From Rickettsiales bacterium (GTDB taxonomy: Bacteria > Pseudomonadota > Alphaproteobacteria > Rickettsiales > UBA998): DNA of 53,762 nt. Made by a program: the position numbers and the translations under genes. Shown here piece by piece: positions 25,072 through 34,433 of the stretch. Every line of letters begins with the position of its first letter. The first letter of the stretch is position 1. Below the pieces are notes generated by a model, which was not told the DNA's origin, searched no databases, and saw only the letters and a program-made list of their open reading frames with translations. The stretch covers positions 1-53,762 of the forward strand of contig JANQNR010000014.1 of NCBI GenBank assembly GCA_028279475.1, given 5' to 3'.

Positions 25072-26016
25072 ATGAAACCGTCTGAACCGATTCTTTATCT
25101 TTGTGAGCCACGCGGCTTTTGCGCCGGGGTGGAACGTGCCATCCAGATTGTCGAACTGGCACTGAAGAAATACGGTGCACCGATTTATGTGCGTCATGAG
25201 ATTGTTCATAATCGCTGGGTGGTCGAGGATCTGAAATCACGTGGCGTGGTGTTTGTCGCCGAAGTTGAGGATGTGCCAGATGGAGCGATCACCATCTTTT
25301 CCGCCCATGGGATTTCCGAAAAAGTGGAAGACGAGGCACGGCTGCGCGATTTGCCAGTAATTGATGCGACATGCCCACTGGTGACCAAGGTGCATAAAGA
25401 AGCGCAACGCTATGAAGCGGCGGAGATGCAGGTCATATTGATTGGTCATGAAGGGCACCCGGAAGTGGAAGGTACGATGGGACGCATCAAAGGGCGGATG
25501 TTACTGGTCGGTTCCGTGAAGGACGTCGCGGCGCTGGAAGTCGATGATCCGGCAGCACTGGCTTATGTCACGCAAACAACGCTGAGTGTGGATGATACCA
25601 AGGCGATTATTGATGCGCTGAAGGCCCGCTTTCCCGAAATTCATGGGCCGGATACGCGTGATATCTGTTATGCGACACAGAACCGGCAGAATGCGGTGCG
25701 CGAATTAAAAGGCAAGGCGGATGTGTTGCTGGTGATTGGCTCGGTGAACAGTTCCAATTCCAACCGGTTGCGCGATCTGGGCGAGGAAATGGGGATGGAC
25801 GCTTATCTGATTGATGATGCGCGGGCACTGAACCCCGACTGGCTGGCGGGGAAGGGCAATATCGCCATTACCGCCGGGGCGTCAGCACCGGAGCGGCTGG
25901 TCGAAGCGTTGATCGATGCGGTACAGGTGGTCCGCCCCTGCCAGGTGGAGGCACTGGTCTATCGGCAGGAATCAACCGTGTTTAAGCTGCCCGAAGCCTT
26001 GCGAGAGGTGGGGTAA
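25072..26016 (+). CDS. ispH: 4-hydroxy-3-methylbut-2-enyl diphosphate reductase (IspH)
   Basis: IspH is the last enzyme of the MEP isoprenoid pathway and reduces HMBPP to IPP and DMAPP with a 4Fe-4S cluster. The three cluster cysteines are in EPRGFCAGVERAI, IDATCPLVTKVH and RDICYATQNRQ. HEIVHNRWVVEDL, the catalytic Glu-containing VTQTTLS and GSVNSSNSNRL also match. I start at the ATG at 25072 (314 residues); upstream codons in frame run through the hairpin and are not family sequence. Confidence 0.96.
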   Translation: MKPSEPILYLCEPRGFCAGVERAIQIVELALKKYGAPIYVRHEIVHNRWVVEDLKSRGVVFVAEVEDVPDGAITIFSAHGISEKVEDEARLRDLPVIDATCPLVTKVHKEAQRYEAAEMQVILIGHEGHPEVEGTMGRIKGRMLLVGSVKDVAALEVDDPAALAYVTQTTLSVDDTKAIIDALKARFPEIHGPDTRDICYATQNRQNAVRELKGKADVLLVIGSVNSSNSNRLRDLGEEMGMDAYLIDDARALNPDWLAGKGNIAITAGASAPERLVEALIDAVQVVRPCQVEALVYRQESTVFKLPEALREVG

Positions 26017-26042
26017 TAGTGATGGCGCCATAGCAGCAATCA

Positions 26043-27245
26043 TCACCCCAACGCTGCTTCCACATCCTTGATCAGATCGTCAATATGCTCCAGTCCGACC
26101 GACAGACGACACAAGCCGTCGGTGATGTTGATCTCCGCCTGCGCCTCTTTCGTCAGGTTGGAATGGGTGGTGGTCGCCGGATGGGTGATCAGCGATTTAC
26201 TATCCCCCAGATTATTGGAAATATCGATCAGTTGCAGCGCATTCGTGAAGGCAAATGCGCCATCTTTACCACCCTTCACTTCAAAGGCAATCATGTTGCC
26301 ACCGCTCTCCATCTGCCCCTTCGCTATGTCATAGCCAGCGCTGGAGGGTAATAACGGATAGCTGACGCTTGCGATGCCGGAGAGCGTTTCCAGGTGGGTT
26401 GCCAGCTTCAGCGCGTTGTCGCAGTGCCGCTCCATACGTAGGCTATAGGTTTCCAGGCTTTTCAGAATGACCCAGGCATTGAACGGGCTGAGCGCCGGGC
26501 CGGTATGGCGATGAAACGGCGTCACCACCTCTTCAATGAACTCCTTTGATCCCAGTATCGCGCCGCCGAGCGTGCGCCCCTGTCCATCCATATGTTTGGT
26601 GGTGGAATAGACGACGACATCTGCACCCAGTGCGAACGGGTGCTGCACGCCAGTACCAGCAAGAATATTATCGACAATCAGCATCACGCCATGTGCTTTG
26701 CAGGCACTTGCCACATGGCGGATGTCAATGATGTCCAGCGTCGGATTGGCCGGGGTTTCGATGAATACGCATTTCGTATTATCCTGAAATACCCCGTCCC
26801 AATTATCGGGATTGGTGCCATCAATGAAGGTGACTTCAATGCCGAAGCGCGGACAGATTTCTGCTAAAATATAGTGGCAGGAACCGAACAGGACGCGATG
26901 CGCTACCACATGATCGCCGGTTTTCAAATGGCTCATCAGCGAAGCAAACACGGCGGCCATCCCACTACCCACAACGCAGCACGCCTCAGCCCCTTCCATC
27001 AAGGCAAGTCGGTCTTCGAGCATGTGCAGGGTAGGGTTAAGATAGCGCGAATAGACATAGCCGGGTGCGACGCCGTTAAAGCGGCTTTCCGCCACTTCCG
27101 CACTGTCATAGCAAAAGCCGGAATTGAGGAAGAGTGCTTCTGATGTTTCTCCAAATTCCGAGCGCATCGTTCCCCCCCGCACCGCGATCGTGTCCGGATG
27201 CCAGTTGGGAGCAAGGGTTTTGCTATTGACGTTACGTTTGACCAT
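26043..27245 (-). CDS. metZ: O-succinylhomoserine sulfhydrylase (MetZ)
   Basis: This PLP enzyme makes homocysteine directly from O-succinylhomoserine and sulfide. The Cys/Met-metabolism PLP family is shown by YSRYLNPTLHMLEDRLALMEGAEAC, VFIETPANPTLDI, LIVDNILAGTGVQHPF and the PLP Lys in VVYSTTKHMDGQGR. The protein is 400 residues. The N-terminus (WHPDTIAVRGGTMRSEFGETSEALFLNSGF) is the typical MetZ start in alphaproteobacteria, favouring MetZ over MetB or MetC. No SAM riboswitch fits in the 50-base gap to the divergent queE. It converges on ispH. Confidence 0.92.
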   Translation of the reverse strand: MVKRNVNSKTLAPNWHPDTIAVRGGTMRSEFGETSEALFLNSGFCYDSAEVAESRFNGVAPGYVYSRYLNPTLHMLEDRLALMEGAEACCVVGSGMAAVFASLMSHLKTGDHVVAHRVLFGSCHYILAEICPRFGIEVTFIDGTNPDNWDGVFQDNTKCVFIETPANPTLDIIDIRHVASACKAHGVMLIVDNILAGTGVQHPFALGADVVVYSTTKHMDGQGRTLGGAILGSKEFIEEVVTPFHRHTGPALSPFNAWVILKSLETYSLRMERHCDNALKLATHLETLSGIASVSYPLLPSSAGYDIAKGQMESGGNMIAFEVKGGKDGAFAFTNALQLIDISNNLGDSKSLITHPATTTHSNLTKEAQAEINITDGLCRLSVGLEHIDDLIKDVEAALG

Positions 27246-27298
27246 GGGAATGACTCATGTTAATGGTTCGGAAATGAAGGGAAATACTAAATAAGGCC

Positions 27299-27961
27299 AT
27301 GCGAGGAAGCAACCCTAAAAGACCACCAGAAAGAGGTGATGGCACCACCTTGCAAGTGGAAGAGATTTTTCCGACCTTTCAGGGAGAAGGGCCGTTTGCC
27401 GGACAGTCGGCGGTGTTTATTCGGTTGGGTGGATGTAATCTGGCCTGCGATTTCTGTGATACGCAGTTTGAATCCTTCCATCCCATGTCCCTGTCGATTA
27501 TCCTGCGCCATGTCGAGCATTACAGCAAATCCATGTCACGCCCGCTGGTGGTGATTACTGGCGGCGAGCCGTTACGCCAGCCGATTGAGCGCCTGTGCTC
27601 CGAGTTACTGGCGCGGGACTATATGGTACAGGTGGAAACGAACGGCACACTCTGGCGGGAACTGGATGCACGGGTGCATGTGATCTGCTCCCCCAAAGCG
27701 GTGGCAGGGATTTATGGCCGATTGCGCCCGGATGTGCTGGAACGAGCGGCAGCGCTAAAATTTGTTATTTCCGCGAATAAGCGCCCGTATGACCGCGTGC
27801 CCAATGTCGGACAGGGGGACGATATGCCGATCTATCTGCAACCGATGGAAGAAGGCGATCCGAAGCAGGATGCCCGTAATCTGTCCCATGCGGTGGATTT
27901 ATCGCGCCGCTACGGGTGTTTTCTGAGTGTGCAATTGCACAAGGTGATGGGCGTTGCCTGA
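27299..27961 (+). CDS. queE: 7-carboxy-7-deazaguanine synthase (QueE)
   Basis: QueE is the radical SAM enzyme that turns 6-carboxytetrahydropterin into CDG for queuosine synthesis. The signature [21 protein letters not shown] is followed by the cluster-binding [20 protein letters not shown] and [10 protein letters not shown] are also visible. The protein is 220 residues. It overlaps queC by 8 bases. queD and queF are not in the window. Confidence 0.95.
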   Translation: MRGSNPKRPPERGDGTTLQVEEIFPTFQGEGPFAGQSAVFIRLGGCNLACDFCDTQFESFHPMSLSIILRHVEHYSKSMSRPLVVITGGEPLRQPIERLCSELLARDYMVQVETNGTLWRELDARVHVICSPKAVAGIYGRLRPDVLERAAALKFVISANKRPYDRVPNVGQGDDMPIYLQPMEEGDPKQDARNLSHAVDLSRRYGCFLSVQLHKVMGVA

Positions 27962-28619
27962 TAAAAAAGCCATTATCCTGCTGAGCGGTGGGCTGGACTC
28001 GGCCACCGTATTGGCGCAGGCAAAAGCTGACGGCTATGCTTGCTACGCGCTGAGCTTCGCTTACGGACAGCGCCATGGCGTGGAATTACAGGCCGCAAAG
28101 CGGGTGGCAGAGGCACAGGGCGTCACTGAACATAAGATTGCGGAAATCGATTTGCGCCTGTTCGGCGGGTCGGCGCTCACCGATGATCTGGCCGTTCCGC
28201 ATGCCGGTTCGGTGGAAGAGATTACCGACGACATTCCTGTCACCTATGTCCCGGCGCGCAATACGATTTTCCTGTCCTTTGCGCTGGCATGGGCGGAGGT
28301 GCTGGGTGCCTATGACATCTTTATCGGGGTTAATGCGGTGGATTATAGCGGCTATCCCGACTGCCGCCCGGAATTCATCACCGCCTATGAAGTCATGGCC
28401 AATAAAGCCACCGCGTATGGGTTGGAGGCCGGCACGCGCATTACCATTCACACCCCCCTGATCTATTTGAGCAAGGCAGAGATTATCCGGTTGGGACGCT
28501 CACTGGGCGTGGATTATGACCTGACGCTTTCCTGCTACGACCCCACCCCGGAAGGCAAGGCCTGCGGCAGATGCCATGCCTGCCTGCTTCGGGCGAAAGG
28601 ATTTGCGGAGGCTGATTAG
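27954..28619 (+). CDS. queC: 7-cyano-7-deazaguanine synthase (QueC), TTG start
   Basis: QueC converts CDG to preQ0 with ATP and ammonia. The PP-loop is [16 protein letters not shown], followed by [43 protein letters not shown] and the zinc-binding [20 protein letters not shown]. The only possible start is TTG 27954: an in-frame TGA lies 9 bases upstream and no ATG or GTG precedes the P-loop. A good SD (AAGGTGAT) sits inside the end of queE. The stop overlaps the convergent ATP-grasp gene by 4 bases. Confidence 0.95.
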   Translation: MPDKKAIILLSGGLDSATVLAQAKADGYACYALSFAYGQRHGVELQAAKRVAEAQGVTEHKIAEIDLRLFGGSALTDDLAVPHAGSVEEITDDIPVTYVPARNTIFLSFALAWAEVLGAYDIFIGVNAVDYSGYPDCRPEFITAYEVMANKATAYGLEAGTRITIHTPLIYLSKAEIIRLGRSLGVDYDLTLSCYDPTPEGKACGRCHACLLRAKGFAEAD

Positions 28620-29470
28620 CCTGTTTCCGCTGCCAACCCTCTCCGATTGGCCACCTGAATGGAAATGCCGGGGCGGGCATTGATTTCCAGCACCATCGGC
28701 CCGTAACGCTTGTCCAGCACGATGTCGACCCCAACATAACCCAACTCACTGCCGCGCTGCATCTTCACGGCAATCTCCAGCAGATCCTTCCAGCCGGGAA
28801 TGGTGCGTCCGGCTAGCGGTTCGCCAGTTTCCGGGTGAAACTCAATATAGCGGTTGAACTGGACGGCATGGGTCGTCACACCGGTCTCCATGTCAATGCC
28901 GGCACCGATCCCCCCCATATGCAGGTTGGCCTTGCCGTCGGATGCCTTGGTCGGCAGGCGAAGCATCGCCATCATCGGTTTGCCCTCCCAGACAATCACC
29001 CGAATATCCGGCACTCCCTGATAGGTAATGGCATCAAAAACCGGATCAAATTCCACCATTTCTTCGACCAGCACACAGTCGGCACGCCCGCCCAGCGAGA
29101 ACATGCCGCTTAAGATATTCAGCAGTTGGAATCGGATTTCCGGCACATCAATGACTTCACCGGATGCTTTTCGGAACCCTTTATAGGCACGTTCCTTAAT
29201 CACCAGGATACCTTCACCGCCACTGCCATGGTCAGGCTTGATGACAAAGGAAGGGTAGGGAGCCACCAGCTCGGCAAAGCGTTTGACATCGTGTTGAAAC
29301 TCGATGATCTCGTAGAGTTGCGGCACACGCACACCGACCGATTCCGCCAACTCCTTGGTAAGCAACTTACTGTCCGCCACCGGGTAATGGCGACGACGAT
29401 TATGCTCGAGGATATAGTCGAGATTGCGCCGGTTCATCCCGACAATGCCGAAGCGTTTCAATCCAAGCAT
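28616..29470 (-). CDS. ATP-grasp ligase, alpha-L-glutamate ligase-like (RimK-related)
   Basis: This 284-residue cytosolic ATP-grasp enzyme belongs to the family annotated as alpha-L-glutamate ligase-like protein. Motifs are [23 protein letters not shown] (start), [19 protein letters not shown] (ATP-binding loop), [33 protein letters not shown] and the metal site [24 protein letters not shown]. The substrate is unknown. The usual genomic partner is an inactive-transglutaminase gene, which is not next to it here. The 3' end overlaps queC by 4 bases on the opposite strand. Confidence 0.85.
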   Translation of the reverse strand: MLGLKRFGIVGMNRRNLDYILEHNRRRHYPVADSKLLTKELAESVGVRVPQLYEIIEFQHDVKRFAELVAPYPSFVIKPDHGSGGEGILVIKERAYKGFRKASGEVIDVPEIRFQLLNILSGMFSLGGRADCVLVEEMVEFDPVFDAITYQGVPDIRVIVWEGKPMMAMLRLPTKASDGKANLHMGGIGAGIDMETGVTTHAVQFNRYIEFHPETGEPLAGRTIPGWKDLLEIAVKMQRGSELGYVGVDIVLDKRYGPMVLEINARPGISIQVANRRGLAAETG

Positions 29471-29510
29471 AGTTTCCTATAGCATTACAGGAGACAGGTT
29501 GCTACTGGAA

Positions 29511-31460
29511 TTACGATAGTGTTTCGAGTTGGATTCCCTCATCGAGGATTTCGCCGATCAGCGTCCGGTGCAGGCTTTGTGCCTGTGCCGTGGTGTTGAT
29601 CGTTGCATCCAGGTTGGCGCGTATCAATGCGTACTGGGTTGACTCATGGGCAATGTTTGTATCGGTAATCACGCCACGTCCGGAGGAGGTAGCGGCGATG
29701 TTCTCACGCAGTGAATCGCCGGTATAGCCTGCCTGCGACATCTTGGAGCCGACATAGCTGCGACGGTCGGTGATAAAGTCAATAGACGCACTGAGCTCAT
29801 TGAATGCATCCTGTGCCTCGCTCTCTGACGTGATGGAGATGGTCGGGTCAGAGAAAACATCGGTCAACTGAATCAGGCCAATATCAAATGTGAAGGATTC
29901 ACCATTCGCATCGCCGGTCAGGAATGAAAAGGATGTTTCCTGCCGTGTCTGGATTGGTGCCAGCAGGTTGAGCGTAACCGTGGTGGTTACTGGCGTAGTG
30001 CCGTCATTGACCTGCACCTCCAGCGACACGGTGCGGCTGGTGGTTCCCAGTGCATTAACATCTGCAATGGAAATGTCGCCCGACGTCGTGTCAATCTCAA
30101 ACGCACCATCTTCATTACCAGAGAGAATACTGAATGTGAACGGACCGCCAGTCAGGTTCAGGCTGGCGACGACTTCGCCATTAATGATATTATCGGTTTC
30201 AGCTGTGCCTGCGCCAATGGAGGTTGGAGGAGAAAGTGCATACGGATGTCCAGCAGGGAGATTCGCTTGCAATCCATATTTATGTGCTAGGTAGCCTTCC
30301 ATCTGTTCGCGCTCCATATCGGATAAGGCACGTTCGAACGCCACCATTTCTGCAATACTGCCATGTAGTTCATCACCACTGGTAGAATCGTCACCTAGAA
30401 CAAAGGCATTAGTGGGGTTGCGATCATGAGTGGGGGCAATATTCACGTTTAAGAACTCTGAACCGTTGACGCGTCCGGAGACATCGGAGGTATTTGTAAC
30501 GGTGCCGTAAAGGTCGTAATCTCCAAAGGTAATATTGTTACCGAAGTTCCAGAAATCTACTCCTGCACCGGGCAGATTATAATAGACAGGCGTTGTCCCT
30601 TGCAGCCCAAGAATGTCCCGGCTGCTTTCTCCATTGTTACCGAAATCAAAGAAAAATTCCCGACTCCCTCCCCCAGCTGTACGTGTCGCAACAATAAAGG
30701 TGGTCAATTCATCTGTCGTCGTCGGTACTAACCCAGGCAAGCGATCATTATTACCATCAAATGTCACCACATTTTCTCCGTTCAGGACACCGGCGTCAAA
30801 CTGTGGGCGTTCGGCGGCATTCCCTTGTGTCAGATGGTTGCCGTTACCGCTTTTATCCAGCCAACTGGTGACGGCACCCGAAAATGCACCGGAATCTGCG
30901 GCATTACCTCCGGCGTCCTGGATGGTGGCCTCATCGGCAGCATCAAACCAGGCAACCATGTCATTGATTGATAACGGATCAAAATCATTGGCCGCCGTCG
31001 AAGAGACGATTTTATTGACTTCCTGAAATGTGACTTCACGTCCCTGAAAAATATTGTGCTCGTTAAATGTCGTTCTTTCAATAATATCCTGCACGTTATT
31101 CTTCAGTTCCTGGAATTCAATGTCCAAATAGAGTCGTTCCGCTTTGGTCAATATGCCGGACGATGCGGCGACCGACAAAGTCTGCATGCGCTGAAGCGCC
31201 TGATCGGCGCGGCTGAGTGCTCCGTCGGCGATTTGTAAAATCGAACTGGCTTGCGCGATATTGACAACGCCGGAGCGCATACCGGAAAGGTGGGTGGTCA
31301 TACGGGCGGAAACGGAGAGTCCAGCAACATCATCAGCCGCCTGCGTGATACGATTGCCGGAAGACAGCCTCCCGGTTGAGCGGGTGACAGCTGCGTTTTC
31401 TCTTCGCATATCTGAAGCTAATGCCGCATAAGACGCGGATAGCGTTGTGAATGATACCAT
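29511..31460 (-). CDS. Flagellin with inserted LamG/lectin-like and cadherin-like domains
   Basis: This is a 649-residue hybrid. Residues 1-155 are a flagellin D0/D1 region (RLSSGNRITQAADDVAGLSVSARM, LQIADGALSRADQALQRM, LDIEFQELKNNV). Residues about 165-400 form a concanavalin-like LamG domain (MVAWFDAADEATIQDAGG, VTSWLDKSGNGNHLTQG, NVVTFDGNNDRL, LSDMEREQMEGYLAHKYGL). Residues about 426-500 look like a cadherin repeat (DGAFEIDTTSGDISIADVN). Residues 505-649 return to flagellin C-terminal D1/D0 (SMIDFI-like helix, ITDTNIAHESTQYALIRANL) ending EGIQLETLS. The surface domains should project from a filament and could bind glycans. It lies 16 kb from the main filament operon and is monocistronic. 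Confidence 0.85.
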   Translation of the reverse strand: MVSFTTLSASYAALASDMRRENAAVTRSTGRLSSGNRITQAADDVAGLSVSARMTTHLSGMRSGVVNIAQASSILQIADGALSRADQALQRMQTLSVAASSGILTKAERLYLDIEFQELKNNVQDIIERTTFNEHNIFQGREVTFQEVNKIVSSTAANDFDPLSINDMVAWFDAADEATIQDAGGNAADSGAFSGAVTSWLDKSGNGNHLTQGNAAERPQFDAGVLNGENVVTFDGNNDRLPGLVPTTTDELTTFIVATRTAGGGSREFFFDFGNNGESSRDILGLQGTTPVYYNLPGAGVDFWNFGNNITFGDYDLYGTVTNTSDVSGRVNGSEFLNVNIAPTHDRNPTNAFVLGDDSTSGDELHGSIAEMVAFERALSDMEREQMEGYLAHKYGLQANLPAGHPYALSPPTSIGAGTAETDNIINGEVVASLNLTGGPFTFSILSGNEDGAFEIDTTSGDISIADVNALGTTSRTVSLEVQVNDGTTPVTTTVTLNLLAPIQTRQETSFSFLTGDANGESFTFDIGLIQLTDVFSDPTISITSESEAQDAFNELSASIDFITDRRSYVGSKMSQAGYTGDSLRENIAATSSGRGVITDTNIAHESTQYALIRANLDATINTTAQAQSLHRTLIGEILDEGIQLETLS

Positions 31461-31623
31461 AGCTCTACCTGAGTCAATTGGTGTTTTACTTATGTTTCAG
31501 AGTATCATGCATAGGTTTATAAAACATTAAATCTATGGGGTTGGGTAGAGTGGAGGCCGTGTTTTTATGTATTCGTTACCGTGCCGCCTCAGAACATTCG
31601 GTTATCGTCATTTTATATTTATG

Positions 31624-31677
31624 GCACTTCCTTAAACATTCTATCTCATGACACGCGTCATGACATGTTTATAGTGC
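31624..31677 (+). repeat. Bulged hairpin H5
   Basis: GCACT, bulge TCC, then TTAAACAT pair with ATGTTTA and AGTGC. The apical part has its own stem, CATGAC-acgc-GTCATG. The 5' arm start GCACTTCCTT is the same as in H2 at 10233, 21.4 kb away. Confidence 0.75.
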
Positions 31678-31690
31678 GATATATTTAAGG

Positions 31691-31750
31691 CTATAACTCG
31701 ACCTTTTACTTTTAAATTCCGTAGGGAATTTGAAAGTGAAATGAGTATAG
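31691..31750 (+). repeat. Bulged hairpin H6 (family with H1)
   Basis: CTATAACTCG, bulge ACC, then TTTTACTTTTAAATTCC, loop GTA, and the return arm GGGAATTTGAAAGTGAAA without a bulge partner, then TGAGTATAG. It matches H1 (opposite orientation) almost base for base through the bulge and the inner stem. Confidence 0.78.
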
Positions 31751-31807
31751 ATACGAAAACGCACGCACCATTCGGATACGTGCGTTTTCCTCTGCGCGGG
31801 CGATGTT

Positions 31808-32542
31808 TTAGGCAGCTTTCTGATCTTTCTCAGATTTCCCGGCGCCTTCACTGCCAATGCGAATTTCACCAGTCATTTGACCACCGCGCTCGATCTCGAT
31901 TTCCCCGTAGGAAATTTTGCCGCGCACTTTGCCGCTTGAGTAGATGGTCAGACGATTGTGAACAATCAGATCACCTTCGAACAAGCCACTGATTTCCGCG
32001 TCCTGAATTTCTGCCGTTCCTTTAAACGAACCACTTTCGGAAATTTCCACGGTATGCACATCTTTCAGCGTTGCATCCACCATCCCTTCAATGACCAAAC
32101 GGTCACAGGTGGCTATTTCCCCTTTCAAGAGTATATCGTTACCAACGGTCAAAATGCGCTTGTTCGCTTTATTATTGGCGTTACTTGCCGCGGCGGGAGC
32201 TGCGGCCGGCGTTGCTGCCGGTCCAGCGCTTGGTTGCTGCGGGGCTGCCGCACGCGGCGCCGCTGAAGTTGGTGATGTTGCTGCCGGGCGTGGTGCTGGC
32301 GCTGCTCCTCCTTGCGGACGAGCACCAACTGGGGCTGATGCTGCTGGTGCCGGCGCACGTCCTGCCGGTGCAGCAGCACCCGCCGGAGCATTACCAGCAG
32401 CGGGTGCCGGTTTTGGGGCTGCCGCGGCACGTGGCGCCGATGCGGCTGCCGATTTATCACCACTGCTGCTTACATCCAGTTCTTCTTGTGCATCTTCTTC
32501 TTTTCTACGAAACATGGTTGATCTCCCTTTATTGTCAGACAT
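31808..32542 (-). CDS. Bactofilin family cytoskeletal protein
   Basis: Bactofilins self-assemble into nucleotide-free filaments that position cell-wall, stalk or flagellar machinery. This protein is 244 residues from the ATG at 32542 (MSDNKGRSTMFRRKEED), chosen because it has a GGAGGAAA SD. Residues about 35-130 are an Ala/Pro-rich disordered linker. The bactofilin beta-helix follows from ILTVGNDILLKGEI to GQMTGEIRIG, with repeats such as CDRLVIEGMVDATLKD and LIVHNRLTIYSSGKVRGKIS. A short Lys/Glu-rich tail ends it. Confidence 0.93.
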   Translation of the reverse strand: MSDNKGRSTMFRRKEEDAQEELDVSSSGDKSAAASAPRAAAAPKPAPAAGNAPAGAAAPAGRAPAPAASAPVGARPQGGAAPAPRPAATSPTSAAPRAAAPQQPSAGPAATPAAAPAAASNANNKANKRILTVGNDILLKGEIATCDRLVIEGMVDATLKDVHTVEISESGSFKGTAEIQDAEISGLFEGDLIVHNRLTIYSSGKVRGKISYGEIEIERGGQMTGEIRIGSEGAGKSEKDQKAA

Positions 32543-32699
32543 GCCGGTTTCCTCCTTGTTTTTTGTACCAGCGTCGGACACATGCCCAACACTTTTTGAA
32601 ACTCAGTGAGGGCAGTCAAGCACAGCCGCGTCGCTTTGACAAGATGCATTTATGTTTTTTTTGCTGCACCGCATCGTGAGAAGCGTTAGACATGCGAGC

Positions 32700-33659
32700 A
32701 TGGCTGTTTACACGCATCTTAGGAATAAGGATCAGTTACATGTCGCTGAGCGCTATGGGCTGGCGCGTATCGTTTCCTTAACACCGATTGCCGAGGGAGT
32801 GGAAAACAGTAATTATCTGATGGTCTATGAGGATGCACATACACAGTCGCATCGTGCCATTCTGACCGTGTTCGAACAACGCGTCGAATCGGAAGCGCTA
32901 CCATTTTTTCTGGGACTGAAACAACATCTTCATCATCGTGGAATTTCTTGCCCGACGCCTTATCAAACGATTGACGGAAAACTAATCTGTGAATTGCAGG
33001 GAAAACCGGCGGCGTTGGTGCGTTTCCTTGACGGGCAAAGCGTGGAGCCGCCGCAAATGATGCATATACAACAGGCAGGGCATGTGCTGGCGCAGATGCA
33101 TCTGGCAGCGGAGGGGTTTTCACTGACACGTCCGAACCGCATGGCAATGGACGAATGGAAGCGGTTATATGCAGTGATTGATGCGCATCGTCATGCGGTA
33201 GCCGACACATCCGTCGTTACCCTGTTAAAAGATGAATTGGCCTATCAAGAAGCGCATTGGCCGACTGGTCTGCCAAGTGGGATTATTCACGGCGACCTGT
33301 TTCCCAACAACGTATTTTTTGATGACACGGGTACGCTGTGCGGCGTGATTGACTTTTATTTCGCCTGCCATGAATTGTTAGCTTACGATCTGGCAATTGT
33401 GGCCAATGCGTGGTGTACGGATCAAGAAGGGCAGTTGCGGTCGGAGGATTACCAGGCACTGATTGAGAGTTATCATGCGGTGCGACCTTTAACGCCAGCG
33501 GAACGTAATGCATTACCGACGCTGTTGCGAGCGGCGGCGCTGCGCTTTCTGCTGACCCGCCAGCATGATGTGCTGGTGCAGGATGATGACGCACTTGTTA
33601 CTCCGCATGACCCGGAGGAATACATTAGAATACTTGAGCATCACCGCAGCAATAGTTGA
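32700..33659 (+). CDS. thrB: Homoserine kinase (ThrB, APH-type)
   Basis: It phosphorylates homoserine on the threonine pathway. The 319-residue protein is of the aminoglycoside phosphotransferase-like ThrB type found in alphaproteobacteria and Pseudomonas, not the GHMP type. It starts MAVYTHL and shows GVENSNYLM (nucleotide loop), RAILTVFEQRV, FLDGQSV, the catalytic IIHGDLFPNNVFFDD and metal-binding VIDFYFAC. The open frame extends 16 codons upstream, but MAVYT is the usual start of this family. The divergent neighbour is the bactofilin. Confidence 0.94.
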   Translation: MAVYTHLRNKDQLHVAERYGLARIVSLTPIAEGVENSNYLMVYEDAHTQSHRAILTVFEQRVESEALPFFLGLKQHLHHRGISCPTPYQTIDGKLICELQGKPAALVRFLDGQSVEPPQMMHIQQAGHVLAQMHLAAEGFSLTRPNRMAMDEWKRLYAVIDAHRHAVADTSVVTLLKDELAYQEAHWPTGLPSGIIHGDLFPNNVFFDDTGTLCGVIDFYFACHELLAYDLAIVANAWCTDQEGQLRSEDYQALIESYHAVRPLTPAERNALPTLLRAAALRFLLTRQHDVLVQDDDALVTPHDPEEYIRILEHHRSNS

Positions 33660-33750
33660 TGTCATGAAATTGACATGATTTCGTCATATGGGTGACATGG
33701 CGGTCAGGTAGTCTGATAACATCACGATTAACAGCAGAGGAAACGACGTT

Positions 33751-34362
33751 ATGGCCTGGGGCATTGACGGAATGATAGAAGCCTATAAGAATAACAAGCA
33801 ATGGAGTGTTCATCACGAATTGAGAAAGGATCTGGGGGATCCGTCCATTCTGGGACATCGGGGATGGATTCCCGGCATTCATAAAGTGTGGAACGGGTTG
33901 ACGCGCCCCTTTGCCGTCGCCGGCGGCTTTTTTGGACTGACCGGCAACCCCGATGTGCCGGAGGTGACAATCCCGGACGCGATGAAAGACACCACCATGG
34001 CAGAGGACATCAAGAAATATCAGGAAATTAAGACTGAAGAAATTGCACTGCGAACGCAGTCATTTGGCATGAAGCTGGGAGGCCTTGTGACCTTCAATTT
34101 TGGAAAAATCAATGATGGCATGCTGCTGGATAGAAACGCCGATCATGCAAGAAACAAAGGTAACGACGTGATTCGACAGTGGAAAAAAACTCCTCCCGCA
34201 GGTGAAGACAAAGGGGGATTGCCGGCAGCGGCAACGGCACTGGCAGGCACCGTGGCGATGAACGCATTAGGACTGAATCAGGAAAATGGTTCCACACCAC
34301 CACTCAGTCCGCCTCCATCCCCTTCCGTTATGCAAGACATCCCACCAACGCGGGATGTGTAG
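33751..34362 (+). CDS. Protein of unknown function
   Basis: This 203-residue protein is not recognised. A GAGGAAA SD precedes the ATG. One possible short hydrophobic segment (FAVAGGFFGLTG, near residue 53) is followed by charged helices (EDIKKYQEIKTEEIALR), an Ala-rich helix near residue 160 and a Pro-rich C-terminus (PPLSPPPSPS). No signal peptide is seen. It heads a small accessory stretch with the frameshifted gene behind it. Pro-rich tails are common in secreted effectors, but no function can be assigned. Confidence 0.55.
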   Translation: MAWGIDGMIEAYKNNKQWSVHHELRKDLGDPSILGHRGWIPGIHKVWNGLTRPFAVAGGFFGLTGNPDVPEVTIPDAMKDTTMAEDIKKYQEIKTEEIALRTQSFGMKLGGLVTFNFGKINDGMLLDRNADHARNKGNDVIRQWKKTPPAGEDKGGLPAAATALAGTVAMNALGLNQENGSTPPLSPPPSPSVMQDIPPTRDV

Positions 34363-34433
34363 TGTTTGCAAGCATTTTTATAGTCTTTTTGTTACTGGTG
34401 CTTTTTCGAACAACGTCACAAGCAAGGTAACAT

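Larger units (their letters stand above)
31461..31807. other. 347-base gap between flagellin and bactofilin genes
   Basis: The first 160 bases are A+T-rich and contain the upstream region of the lectin flagellin; a good SD (AGGTAGAG) precedes its ATG, but I see no convincing sigma-28 or sigma-54 promoter. The second half holds hairpins H5 and H6. I find no gene or RNA gene in it. Confidence 0.6.

Noticed and set aside
27246..27298. Possible SAM or preQ1 riboswitch between metZ and queE
   Set aside because: The gap is about 50 bases, and I see no SAM-II or preQ1 core sequence in either direction.
31669..31869. Short minus-strand frame across hairpin H6
   Set aside because: It lies on the palindrome and the end of the bactofilin gene, with no SD and no coding character.
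32091..32679. Two open frames antisense to the bactofilin gene
   Set aside because: They are Ala/Gly- or Leu/His-rich shadows of the Ala/Pro-rich linker and have no family motifs.
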